DNA from: Acidovorax sp. NO-1
GTDB taxonomy: Bacteria; Pseudomonadota; Gammaproteobacteria; Burkholderiales; Burkholderiaceae_C
DNA length: 64,000 nucleotides
Assembly: GCF_000238595.1 (NCBI RefSeq)
Contig: NZ_AGTS01000145.1
Span: forward strand, 1-64,000
Direction of reading: 5' to 3'
Positions within the stretch are counted from its first letter, which is position 1. Every line of letters begins with the position of its first letter. The position numbers and the translations under genes were made by a program. Shown piece after piece: positions 27,099 through 34,706 of this stretch. Below the pieces are notes generated by a model. The model was not told the DNA's origin. It did no database searches and worked only from the letters and a program-made list of their open reading frames with translations.

Positions 27099-27452
27099 CG
27101 ACAGATCAAAGCTTTTTTCGGCAATATCTGGCGTACAAAAAGCGAAACTGAAGGCTCACCCCGGTATCGGGCTCTTGCAAGGTTTGCCAAGTCATCAAAA
27201 CTGATTCGTCGCCAAAAATGGCCCTCAACGAGTCGGCAAAACTTTGAAGTTGAACTTCCAGAAAGCAGCCAGTGACCAATGACAGCAAACGCTGCAAGCC
27301 GGTCATTGCCTGAGGAGCATCGATCGGCTGCACTGGGTCGATAGCGGCCCAATCGCATTGCCTGGCCATCCACAAATGATTGTCAACGGCTGCGCAAGCC
27401 AGCAACGCCCTCCCCCGCCGCTGGCTCGCTCACATCACGACGGCATCACCCG
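27099..27452. other. Intergenic, right boundary of the mosaic segment
   Basis: There is no recognised gene. A minus-strand open frame (27106-27405) has no visible family features. The last part (27394-27452) is the 3' flank of the TonB receptor gene and is homologous to 19953-20010. Sequence left of 27394 has no counterpart at the other copy. Confidence 0.5.
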
Positions 27453-29552
27453 TCAGAACGCCACTTTCACCCCCAGGGTCACATTGCGCCCCATCAACGG
27501 CGCTGCGTTCTTGATGAACGAGGTGTGCGCGTACGCCAGGCGGTCCGTCAGGTTGTTGGCCTTCAGGTACACCTGCCAGGGGGTGCCGCTGCTGAACTGG
27601 CCGTTGTAGCTCACGCCCAGGTTCAGCATGCCGTAGCCAGGGGTGGCGCTTTCAAACTCGGCCACGCGGTTCTGGCGGGCCACTTGCACCCATTCGACCC
27701 GGCCTTCCCAGGCCCGCCAGTTGGCGTCCAGCCGCACACCGGCGCGGGTTGCCGGGATGCGCGGTAGCAATCCACCGCCGTCCAGCCTGGCGCGCACGGT
27801 GTCGCCGAACAGCGTGATGCCCACGTGGCGGTTCAGGCGCTGGCGCACCTGGCCTTCGATGCCGGTGAAGGTGGCGTCGGCCTGGCTGTATTGCAGCAGT
27901 TGCAGGCCATCGACTTCATCGAGCGTGCGGCCGTAGATGTAGTTGTTGATGCGGTTGCGGAAGATGCTGACGCCAAAGGTGGTGTCGCCGCTGGTTTTCT
28001 TCAGGCTCACGTCGATGTTCTGCGAGATCTCGGACTTCAGGTTGGCGTTGCCGCGTTCATACGTGCTGGTGGCCATGTGCAGGCCCTTGGCATACAGCTC
28101 TTCGGCCGACGGGGCGCGGCTGGCGCGGGTGAACGAAGTGCCGACCTGGTAGCCGGGCGTGAACCTCCACACCGCGCCCAGCGATGCGGACGTGCCGTTG
28201 TGGCTGCGTTCGATGCCGCTGGTCTGGGCCTCGGCAGTCTGGCGGTCGTGGCGCAGGGCGGCTTCGAAGCGCCAGTCGCCCCAAAGGTATTCCTCCAGCA
28301 CGAAGAGGCCCGTCTTGCGGGTCACGGTGGGCTGCACATAGGCCTCCTCGCCGTCGGCGCTGAACTTGCGCTGCGAGGTCTGCAGGCCAATCACGCCTTT
28401 GAAACCAGCGATGGGCTCGTGCTGCAGCTCGATCCGGGTGTCGTAGGCCTTGTTCTTGAAGGTGGTGCTGATGGCGCCGTCTTCGACTTCGTCGTGCACA
28501 TAGTCCGTAATGCCCGCGCGCAGGCGCAGAGCCGAAAAGCCGGCAAAGGGGTTGCGCAGCTCGCCCCGGATGTCCAGGCGTTCGCTGGCGAGTTGAACCA
28601 CGGGCACGTCGCCATGTTCGTCTTCATGGCCGTGGTCGTGGCCGTCGTCTTCGCCGTGGCTGCCGCAGTGCAGGTGGTTGCCGTGGGTGTGGCAGCCTTC
28701 AAAGCCGTGGTTGTGGCCGGGCAGGCCGTAGCGCGCGGTCTGGCGGGTGTAGGCGGCGCCCAGGTAGCCGCTGCTTCCCACCCACGACAGGCCGACGCTG
28801 CCGGTGTCGGTGCGGTTGAAGCTGCCCAGCACCTTGCGGGTGGGTTCGCTCTCGGGCGCCCAGCCCTTGCCGACGCGGTAGTCGCCCGCATCGCGCGCCA
28901 CGCCTTCCACATGCACGGCCAGGTTGCCGGCGCCGCCGGTCAGCGAGAAGGCACCTGCCGCTTCACTCGCGCCGGTGTTGGCGCGCAACTCGGCGCTGCC
29001 CTCGTAGCCCTTTTGCGGGACGGCAGTGGGGATCTTGCCGTCGAGCACGTTGACCACGCCGCCCACGGCGCCGTCGCCATGCACCAGGGCCGATGGGCCG
29101 CGCAGCACTTCGATCTGGGTGGCGAGCAGGGGCTCGGCCACCACGGCGTGGTCGGGGCTGATGGTGGAGGCGTCGTGCAGCTCGGCGCCGTCGCTCAGCA
29201 CCTTGACGCGCGGGCCGTCCATGCCACGGATGATGGGGCGGCTGGCACCGGCGCCGAAGTGGCTGCTGGTGATACCAGGCTCGCTGTTCAGCGTCTCGCC
29301 CAGTGTGGCCTCGCGGCGGCGCACGAGTTCATTGCCTTCGAGCACAGTGACGGGCGCGGTCATATCGTTGACGCCCAGTTGCAGGCCGCTGGCAGAAACG
29401 GTGATCGGGGGCAGGCTGGCGGCGGACGAGAGCGTTGCCTGCGAATGCGCCGGGCCGGTGCCCGATAGCGCGAGGATGGCGGCCAGAGCCACCGGTTGCA
29501 GGGCTGGAAGGTGACGGGCGCTACGGGTGGTATTGCTACTTTGGTGTGTCAT
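27453..29552 (-). CDS. TonB-dependent receptor, ZnuD-like (zinc uptake)
   Basis: This is a 699-residue outer-membrane receptor. After a signal peptide (cleaved near PAHSQ) comes the plug domain: VLEGNELVRRREATLGETL (TonB-box side), IIRGMDGPRVKVLSDG and VLRGPSALVHGDGAVGGVVNVLDG. Then follows a beta-barrel ending GRNVTLGVKVAF with the terminal Phe. Residues about 285-325 form an extracellular His-rich loop (HNHGFEGCHTHGNHLH, then DDGHDHGHEDEHGD), the mark of ZnuD zinc receptors. It should import Zn2+ using TonB-ExbBD. The start ATG is at 29552 (MTHQSSN). The neighbouring DUF3299, ABC and Zur-like genes fit a zinc locus. Confidence 0.9.
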   Translation of the reverse strand: MTHQSSNTTRSARHLPALQPVALAAILALSGTGPAHSQATLSSAASLPPITVSASGLQLGVNDMTAPVTVLEGNELVRRREATLGETLNSEPGITSSHFGAGASRPIIRGMDGPRVKVLSDGAELHDASTISPDHAVVAEPLLATQIEVLRGPSALVHGDGAVGGVVNVLDGKIPTAVPQKGYEGSAELRANTGASEAAGAFSLTGGAGNLAVHVEGVARDAGDYRVGKGWAPESEPTRKVLGSFNRTDTGSVGLSWVGSSGYLGAAYTRQTARYGLPGHNHGFEGCHTHGNHLHCGSHGEDDGHDHGHEDEHGDVPVVQLASERLDIRGELRNPFAGFSALRLRAGITDYVHDEVEDGAISTTFKNKAYDTRIELQHEPIAGFKGVIGLQTSQRKFSADGEEAYVQPTVTRKTGLFVLEEYLWGDWRFEAALRHDRQTAEAQTSGIERSHNGTSASLGAVWRFTPGYQVGTSFTRASRAPSAEELYAKGLHMATSTYERGNANLKSEISQNIDVSLKKTSGDTTFGVSIFRNRINNYIYGRTLDEVDGLQLLQYSQADATFTGIEGQVRQRLNRHVGITLFGDTVRARLDGGGLLPRIPATRAGVRLDANWRAWEGRVEWVQVARQNRVAEFESATPGYGMLNLGVSYNGQFSSGTPWQVYLKANNLTDRLAYAHTSFIKNAAPLMGRNVTLGVKVAF

Positions 29553-29890
29553 GGCTGAATGAGAAATGCGTGGGTGTGCCGTGCGGCATGCGGTGGGCTG
29601 CGCAAGGCGGCCAACACAAATCACCCACAAAAATATGAATACAAAGTGGCTCCAGCGCTTATCCATCAAGCGCTGGCAGCTATGAAATCAGGAGTTTTTG
29701 CGTGACAGCCCAGCGCAGCAGCGTGCGCAACGGGTTGAGCCCGTTGCTGGAGAAGCGGCGGTAAAGAGGCTGACCGTGCGGAGGTCACGCCGCGCGGGTT
29801 CGGTGAACGAAACGATGCCAATTCATCCGGCCGCGACGCAGCGCAATGGCTGCAGACGGCGGCGGCAGCTGCCGCTACCGGCTCTACCCG
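29553..29890. other. Intergenic region upstream of the receptor
   Basis: 338 bp hold repeat copy 4 and a hairpin CAACGGG/CCCGTTG (29728-29734, 29740-29746) that may end the DUF2946-like gene. They also hold the receptor promoter region. I could not identify a Zur box by eye. Confidence 0.5.
29647..29700. repeat. Dispersed palindromic repeat, copy 4
   Basis: CCAGCGCTT-ATCCATC-AAGCGCTGG is a perfect 9-bp stem with a 7-nt loop, followed by CAGCTATGAAATCAGGAG. This is the cleanest hairpin of the family in this orientation. Confidence 0.85.
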
Positions 29891-30424
29891 TCACCCCGGC
29901 CCGGGTGGGCCGCGGGCCTGAAAAAACGCAACAGGCCCGGCCGCAGCGGTGGCGCCCGGTTGCCCCGGCGGCGCCTGCGCTGGCACTGCCGCGGTCAAAG
30001 CCACCGGGGCACTGTGCAATGCGTCGCCCAGAGCCAGCTGGTCCAGCAACAGGCAGTCCACCGGCGCGTGGTGCGCCAGCAAGGTGTCGATCAGCCCGTG
30101 CGCGTGGGCGGGGGCCGAGCCCTGCCCGGCTATGGCGCCAGCCGCCAGGCCAGGTGCTGCAAAGGACAGTGCACCCGGGGCCGACAGCGCATGCGCCTGT
30201 AGCGCCGGGGCGTGCATGACCTGGTGCAGGCGCCCCAGCGTGGGCACCACCACCAGCGCCAGCAGCAGCCACGCCAGTGCGGCCTGTGCCCATAGCCTGC
30301 TGCCTGTGCTGGCCCTGCCCCGCGCACGCAGCCCTGCCCTGCAGGCTGTGGCGTGCAAGGGGGCAAGCCATGCCATGGGGCTGGGTCGGTGGTCGCGGGT
30401 CATGGGGCGGGTGGCATCTGCCAA
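29891..30424 (-). CDS. DUF2946-like metal-locus protein
   Basis: The protein is about 177 residues and Ala/Pro-rich. One hydrophobic helix (AALAWLLLALVVVPTLG) is followed by a periplasmic part with HAHGLIDTLLAHHAPVDCLLLDQLALGDAL, a His/Cys motif of the DUF2946 type (H...DC-L-x-DQL). DUF2946 proteins are small predicted metal-binding proteins often encoded next to TonB receptors and copper or zinc genes. The start may be internal, since the first 40 residues are Arg-rich. It lies between the ZnuD-like receptor and the DUF3299 gene on the same strand. Confidence 0.65.
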   Translation of the reverse strand: MADATRPMTRDHRPSPMAWLAPLHATACRAGLRARGRASTGSRLWAQAALAWLLLALVVVPTLGRLHQVMHAPALQAHALSAPGALSFAAPGLAAGAIAGQGSAPAHAHGLIDTLLAHHAPVDCLLLDQLALGDALHSAPVALTAAVPAQAPPGQPGATAAAGPVAFFQARGPPGPG

Positions 30425-30449
30425 TCAGCGGGTCAGGTAGCAGCCCGGT

Positions 30450-31097
30450 TCACTTCACCGGCACAGCATCCACCATGCGGTAGTACAGACCGTATTGGTC
30501 ATTGGCAAGCAGGGTGAACCTGCCCTCTACCACCACGGGCTCGAGCGAGTAGCGCACGGGCGTCCTGGCCTTGACCTCAACCATGCTCTCGGGCCCGCCG
30601 GGGATGCAAAAGGAACAGGTCAGCGGCACCGAGGTCAGCAGAAAGTGCGTCTGCGTGGCCTTGGCGTCCAGCGGCATCATGAAGCCCTGGATGCGCTGGA
30701 TGGTTTGGTCCATGCCTTTTTGTGTGTCGTTGAACACGGGCAGGACGCGATCCTTGGTGGTTTTCTTGGTGAGGTCTGCCAGCACCGACCAGGGCACCAC
30801 GTCGCTGCGCTGCGGCAGAGGCGCAATGGGGCTGTCGGGGCTGTGGTAGCCCGCGCCCGATCCGGCACCGGGTGCACCCGGCGTCACCACCCTGCCCGCG
30901 CCTTGGGGCAGCGGCGACGAGAGTACCGCAGGCGCTGCCGTCGCACCCTCCTTGGTGCGCTCGGCAGCGCCCGGTAGCGGCTGGGCAGAACTGCCCTGCT
31001 GCGCGTGGGCGCCGCCTGCAAGCGCCAGCGCGGCGGCCCAGCAAGCCAGGCGGTGCGCTCGGCCGGCAACGGATGGGGGGATCACGGTATGGGACAT
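30450..31097 (-). CDS. DUF3299-like periplasmic protein
   Basis: The protein is 215 residues with a signal peptide (cleaved after GGAHAQ) and a Pro/Gly/Ala-rich linker to about residue 85. It then has a compact domain: PWSVLADLTKKTTKDRVLPVF, IQGFMMPLDAKATQTHFLLTSVPLTCSFCIPGGPES and the end strand. The GFMMPL and C-x2-C (TCSFC) features are those of DUF3299, which I recall in ABC-linked zinc-responsive clusters such as Vibrio zrg. It probably binds or passes metal in the periplasm; this is inference. The start is the ATG at 31097 (MSHTVIPP). Confidence 0.75.
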   Translation of the reverse strand: MSHTVIPPSVAGRAHRLACWAAALALAGGAHAQQGSSAQPLPGAAERTKEGATAAPAVLSSPLPQGAGRVVTPGAPGAGSGAGYHSPDSPIAPLPQRSDVVPWSVLADLTKKTTKDRVLPVFNDTQKGMDQTIQRIQGFMMPLDAKATQTHFLLTSVPLTCSFCIPGGPESMVEVKARTPVRYSLEPVVVEGRFTLLANDQYGLYYRMVDAVPVK

Positions 31098-31140
31098 GGT
31101 GGGCAACCTCTGCACACAATCAAAAGCTCGGGACCGGCGA

Positions 31141-31392
31141 TCAGTGCGCGTGGCGCATGCCGCAGTACTTGCCGATGCCCAAACCCTTGCACGCGGCCTG
31201 GAGCTCCTTCTGGCACACATCGTGGCCCTTGCCGGATTCAAGGCACTTGGCTGCGGCCTCGTGTGCAGCAGCCATGGCGCGGTGGCGCTCTGCGTCGGCC
31301 TTGGTTTCCTTGTCGCTGTGGGCCTGGGCGTGTGCCAGGGAGCCAACGAGCAGCATGGGGGCCAGGGCCAGTGCAGTGAGGAGCTCTTTCAT
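31141..31392 (-). CDS. Small Cys/His-rich periplasmic protein
   Basis: The protein is 83 residues with a signal peptide (MKELLTALALAPMLLVGSLAHAQ). The mature part of about 60 residues is helical with four Cys (KCLESGKGHDVC, AACKG, KYCGM) and several His, ending in MRHAH. No family was recognised. The spacing suggests two disulfides or a metal site. It lies in the zinc locus on the same strand, 43 bp upstream of the DUF3299 gene and 137 bp downstream of the ABC permease, and is a candidate periplasmic metal carrier. Confidence 0.7.
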   Translation of the reverse strand: MKELLTALALAPMLLVGSLAHAQAHSDKETKADAERHRAMAAAHEAAAKCLESGKGHDVCQKELQAACKGLGIGKYCGMRHAH

Positions 31393-31529
31393 GGTGTGTC
31401 CTTTCAGGTGGTGGTGAGAAAAAGGGTGATAAAACTGGCGCGGCCAAAGTCAGCGCCGCCGGGGAACTGGCTTTGCCAGGCCCCGGGCGTCCCCCACCGG
31501 GGAAGACGCGAAGCGGCACAGGGGCGCTT

Positions 31530-32768
31530 TCATGCTTCGCTGAGCAAATCTGCCACTTCGGTGCGGTAAGCCTGCATGGCAGGCAACAACGACGCCAGCG
31601 CCGCCACACCCGCCGCCAGCAGGGGCACACCGGCCTCGGCGGGCAGCCAGATCCAGCCGGTGACGGGCAGCAGCCCCTGCGCCTGCAGTGCCCAACCCAG
31701 GCCATGGGCCAGGCCGTGGCCCAGCAGCAGGCCCAGAACAGACGCCATCGCAGCCAGCCACAGGGCCTCCCACAGCACCAGCCCGGCCACGCGGCCCGGG
31801 GGCGCGCCCAGCATGCGCAGCATGGCCAGGTCGGCGCGGCGCTCGCGCACGGCATTCCACAGGGCAATGAACACGCTGAGCGCCGCCACCGCCAGCAGCA
31901 CGCCGCCAAAGGCGCGCAGCACATCGGCCCCCACGCCCAGCAGGCGCAGCAGGCGCGTGACCTCGATGGCGGGCGCTGCCGCCTGCATTGATGTGTCGCT
32001 GTTGATCTGGCGCGGCAGCGTGATGGCGGCCATGGGCGTGCGGTAGCGCACCAGGGCCACGGTCACTTCGCGCTCTTCTTTCAATATCTCCAGGTCTTCG
32101 GCGTCGTTGGCCGTGGCCGTCTCGTGCACCATCCAGACGGATTCGGTGCTGGTCAGGATCAGCCGGTCGAGCACGCAGCCGCAGGGCGCCAGCACGCCGC
32201 TCACACGGTAGGGGTGGTTGCCATGCGCATGCCCTCCCCCACCCAGGCCGTGGCTGCCGACAAAGGTGGCGCCCACCAGCGGCGCGCCCGCATGGCTGCT
32301 TTTGACAATGCCGCGCGCCACGCTGGCGCCCAACACCGCGTCCATGGGTTGCTGCCACAGTGCGCCCTCAGCAAACCTTGCGTCGTAGTGCGCCACGTAG
32401 TCGGGCGTGGTGCCCACGATGCGAAACCCCTGGTAGCTGTCACCCAGGCTGAGCGGGATGACCTGCGCCACCAGCGGATTTTTATGCAGTGCCTGCACCT
32501 CTTGCAGCGGGATGTTGCCCGTGGGCACGTCGATGTGGAACACGCCCGCCAGGATCAGCTGCAGCGGGCTGCCCTTTGCGCCCACTACCAGGTCGATGCC
32601 GCTCAGATCACGCTCGAACGCCTTGTCGAGCTGCGTGGCCACCAGCAGCACCAGCGTGATGGCGGCCAGGCCCAGCGTGAGCACCAACAGGTTCAGCACA
32701 GCCGCCAAGGGCCGGGACCACAGGTAGCTCCACGACAGGCGGGCGAGTTTGAATACTCCTGAATTCAT
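31530..32768 (-). CDS. FtsX/LolC-type ABC transporter permease
   Basis: The protein is 412 residues. One N-terminal membrane helix (LLVLTLGLAAITLVLLVATQ) precedes a large periplasmic domain (about 45-290). Three C-terminal helices of the FtsX/MacB type follow (FGGVLLAVAALSVFIALWNAV, VLWEALWLAAMASVLGLLLG and the last near LLAAGVAALASLLPAM). It should pair with the ATPase encoded just upstream. The periplasmic part contains His-rich HGLGGGGHAHGNHPY, which is unusual for lipoprotein exporters and points to metal. The first codons (ATGAATTCAGGAG) are part of a palindromic repeat copy and overlap the ATPase stop. Confidence 0.88.
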   Translation of the reverse strand: MNSGVFKLARLSWSYLWSRPLAAVLNLLVLTLGLAAITLVLLVATQLDKAFERDLSGIDLVVGAKGSPLQLILAGVFHIDVPTGNIPLQEVQALHKNPLVAQVIPLSLGDSYQGFRIVGTTPDYVAHYDARFAEGALWQQPMDAVLGASVARGIVKSSHAGAPLVGATFVGSHGLGGGGHAHGNHPYRVSGVLAPCGCVLDRLILTSTESVWMVHETATANDAEDLEILKEEREVTVALVRYRTPMAAITLPRQINSDTSMQAAAPAIEVTRLLRLLGVGADVLRAFGGVLLAVAALSVFIALWNAVRERRADLAMLRMLGAPPGRVAGLVLWEALWLAAMASVLGLLLGHGLAHGLGWALQAQGLLPVTGWIWLPAEAGVPLLAAGVAALASLLPAMQAYRTEVADLLSEA

Positions 32769-32818
32769 AGCTGCTCGCGCTTATCCATCAGGCGCTGGAC
32801 GCCAATTTCATTCAAATC
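32753..32818. repeat. Dispersed palindromic repeat, copy 5, at an ATPase/permease gene junction
   Basis: ACTCCTGAATTCATAGCTG, then CGCGCTTATCCATCAGGCG and on to CCAATTTCATTCAAATC. Read on the minus strand it encodes the last 18 residues of the ATPase and the start codon of the permease. Confidence 0.85.
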
Positions 32819-33448
32819 CAGCGTTTGCACGCCCGCCAGGGCCTGCACCACACGCTGGTCGTGCGTGGCGATCACCAGGCTGGCATCGCAGGCGGCGGCG
32901 CTGTGCTGCAGCAGCGCCAGAGCATCGGCGGCGGCCTCGTCGTCCAGGCTGGCCGTAGGCTCGTCGGCCAGCAACACCTGAGGTGCCAGCAACACGGCCC
33001 GCGCCAGCGCCACGCGCTGCGCCTGCCCGCCCGAGAGCTGGTGCGGCTTGCGGGCGGCCAGCTCGGCCACACCCACCTGCGCCAGCGCGCGCATGATGGC
33101 TGCATCGTCGCGCGGCAGCCCGGCCGCAAAGTAGACCAGCGCCAGGTTCTCGGCCACCGTGAGCGCGCTGCTGAGGTAGAGCTTTTGCGGCAAAAAACCA
33201 ATTCTGCGCGCGCGCCAGGCATCAATCTCGGCCCCGCGCTGCGTGCCCAGCTGCGTGCCCGCCACAAACAGGTCGCCCCCGCTGGCCCCGCGCAGCCCGG
33301 CCATCAACGACAGCCAGGTCGACTTGCCCGAGCCCGAGCGCCCGCGCAGCAGCAAGGTGCCGCCCTGGCGCAGGTCCACATCGGGGAAGCGCAGCGGCGC
33401 GGCGCCGCCCGTGGCATAGGTGTAGGAAAGGCCTCGTGTGCGGATCAT
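32765..33448 (-). CDS. LolD/MacB-type ABC transporter ATP-binding protein
   Basis: The protein is 227 residues with a complete ATPase domain: Walker A GRSGSGKSTW, Q-loop FLPQK, signature LSGGQAQRVALARA, Walker B VLLADEPTAS and the H-switch IATHD. The final LDLNEIGVQRLMDKREQL is the translation of a palindromic repeat copy and replaces or extends the normal end. It overlaps both neighbours by 4 bp (upstream Zur-like gene, downstream permease), so the three are one transcript. It probably powers a MacB/Lol-like complex of the zinc locus. Confidence 0.92.
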   Translation of the reverse strand: MIRTRGLSYTYATGGAAPLRFPDVDLRQGGTLLLRGRSGSGKSTWLSLMAGLRGASGGDLFVAGTQLGTQRGAEIDAWRARRIGFLPQKLYLSSALTVAENLALVYFAAGLPRDDAAIMRALAQVGVAELAARKPHQLSGGQAQRVALARAVLLAPQVLLADEPTASLDDEAAADALALLQHSAAACDASLVIATHDQRVVQALAGVQTLDLNEIGVQRLMDKREQL

Positions 33449-33927
33449 GCGGCAGCGCCCTCGGCTGGGTGGGCGCAGTCTGCACAGCGCCCGTGCACCG
33501 CAATGTCTACCGCCAGGCTCTCATGCCCCGCCGTGGCCAGTGCCTGCAGCACCTGCTGGAGGGCTTTTTGCACCTTGGCCGAACCCTTCGACAGGCGGAA
33601 CTGGCGGTGGCAATCGTCGCATTCAAAACGCGGTGCGTCGCCCTCTTCGCCTTGTGGCGCCAGTGCATACCGGGTCACACGGGCGGCATCGACTTGCTTG
33701 TGCAGCAGGCCAGCGGCGGCGAAGCGGTCGAGCATGCGGTAGACGGTGACCTTGTTGACGGCAACGCCTGCTTCGGCAAGGGCCGCTTCAACCTCGGGTT
33801 CGGACAGGGTCGCATCCGGCCTTGACTCATACAACGCCGCCAACGCCCGCGTGGCACGGGTGGCGCGCATGCTTGGGGGGAGTGCCCATGCAGGGCTTTG
33901 CGGGGATGGCGGTGATGGTGCAGGCAT
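33445..33927 (-). CDS. Fur-family regulator, Zur-like
   Basis: The protein is 160 residues. After a Pro-rich start come a winged helix (SEPEVEAALAEAGVAVNKVTVYRMLDRFAAAGLLHK) and the dimer domain with the structural zinc cysteines CDDCHRQF and HGRCADC. The metal-sensing His residues (ARFECDDCHRQ region) are present. It is the first gene of the ABC operon and the only regulator in the locus. A Zur-type role (repressing zinc uptake when zinc is plentiful) follows from the ZnuD-like receptor nearby. Zur, Fur and PerR cannot be separated with certainty from the sequence alone. Confidence 0.85.
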   Translation of the reverse strand: MPAPSPPSPQSPAWALPPSMRATRATRALAALYESRPDATLSEPEVEAALAEAGVAVNKVTVYRMLDRFAAAGLLHKQVDAARVTRYALAPQGEEGDAPRFECDDCHRQFRLSKGSAKVQKALQQVLQALATAGHESLAVDIAVHGRCADCAHPAEGAAA

Positions 33928-34073
33928 CAGGTGTTGCGATAGGCTAAAACGGAATTAACGCAAACGGGTTGCATTATGCCCTCTCAAGTTGCGCCTTTCA
34001 GAATCAGGCGCTCACACCCCAACTTTCCCCTACAGGAATTTACAGGCGGCACGGACGTTCGCGCCGTGCCCGC

Positions 34074-34610
34074 TCAAGCCTTCAGGTACTTCACAAACGT
34101 CTTCCTGAACTTTTCCACCTTCGGCCCCACCACAAACGCGCAGTACCCGGCATTCGGGTTGTTCGCAAAATAATCCTGGTGGTACGCCTCGGCCGTGCTG
34201 TAGTTGGCGAGTGGCTTGACCTCGGTGGTGATGGGCGCACCGAACAGCTTGTCCTGCGACATCTGGCGGATCATGTCGTTCGCGATCTCGCCGTGCCCGG
34301 GGTTGTCGTAGTAGATGCCGCTGCGGTACTGCGTGCCCACGTCGTTGCCCTGGCGGTTGAGGGTGGTCGGGTCGTGAGTGTGGAAGAAGATTTCCAGGAT
34401 TTCTTCCAGGCTGATCTCATCGGCATCAAACGTCAGGCGTACCACCTCGGCATGGCCGGTGTCGCCCCGGCAGATCTGCTCGTAAGTGGGGTTCAGCGTG
34501 TGCCCGTTGGTGTAGCCGCTTTCCACATCGGTGATGCCGCGCACGCGGTCAAAAACGGCTTCGGTGCACCAGAAGCAGCCGCCGCCCAGGGTGATGGTTT
34601 GCAATGTCAT
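34074..34610 (-). CDS. msrA: Peptide-methionine (S)-S-oxide reductase
   Basis: The protein is 178 residues. The catalytic motif GGCFWCTEAVF lies at residues 10-20, with FHTHDPTTLNRQGNDVGTQYRS after it, the classic MsrA order. It reduces methionine-S-sulfoxide in proteins using thioredoxin. No fused MsrB domain is present and no C-terminal resolving Cys pair is obvious; one Cys occurs in GYCAFVVGP. It is cytosolic and a single gene, divergent from the TetR gene across about 100 bp. Confidence 0.96.
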   Translation of the reverse strand: MTLQTITLGGGCFWCTEAVFDRVRGITDVESGYTNGHTLNPTYEQICRGDTGHAEVVRLTFDADEISLEEILEIFFHTHDPTTLNRQGNDVGTQYRSGIYYDNPGHGEIANDMIRQMSQDKLFGAPITTEVKPLANYSTAEAYHQDYFANNPNAGYCAFVVGPKVEKFRKTFVKYLKA

Positions 34611-34674
34611 GGTGGTCCTTGGGGTTCAAACGGGGTCATTATGAATTGACGCCCCATCCGGCGCTTGCTACATT

Positions 34675-34688
34675 ACTAACCGGTCAGT
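34675..34688. promoter_or_regulatory. Probable TetR operator
   Basis: ACTAACCGGTCAGT is a 14-bp near-perfect palindrome (one mismatched pair). It is 18 bp upstream of the TetR TTG start and 64 bp upstream of msrA. This is the form known for TetR regulators of RND pumps. Confidence 0.65.
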
Positions 34689-34706
34689 CATTAACAAAGC
34701 GATCCC

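Noticed and set aside
27106-27405. A minus-strand 99-codon frame between LysR and the TonB receptor
   Set aside because: It has no family features, and it crosses the duplicated-flank boundary at 27394, which makes it unlikely to be a conserved gene.
29698-30219. A plus-strand 173-codon open frame over the DUF2946-like gene
   Set aside because: Its product is Arg/Pro-rich without motifs and lies opposite a plausible signal-anchored gene.
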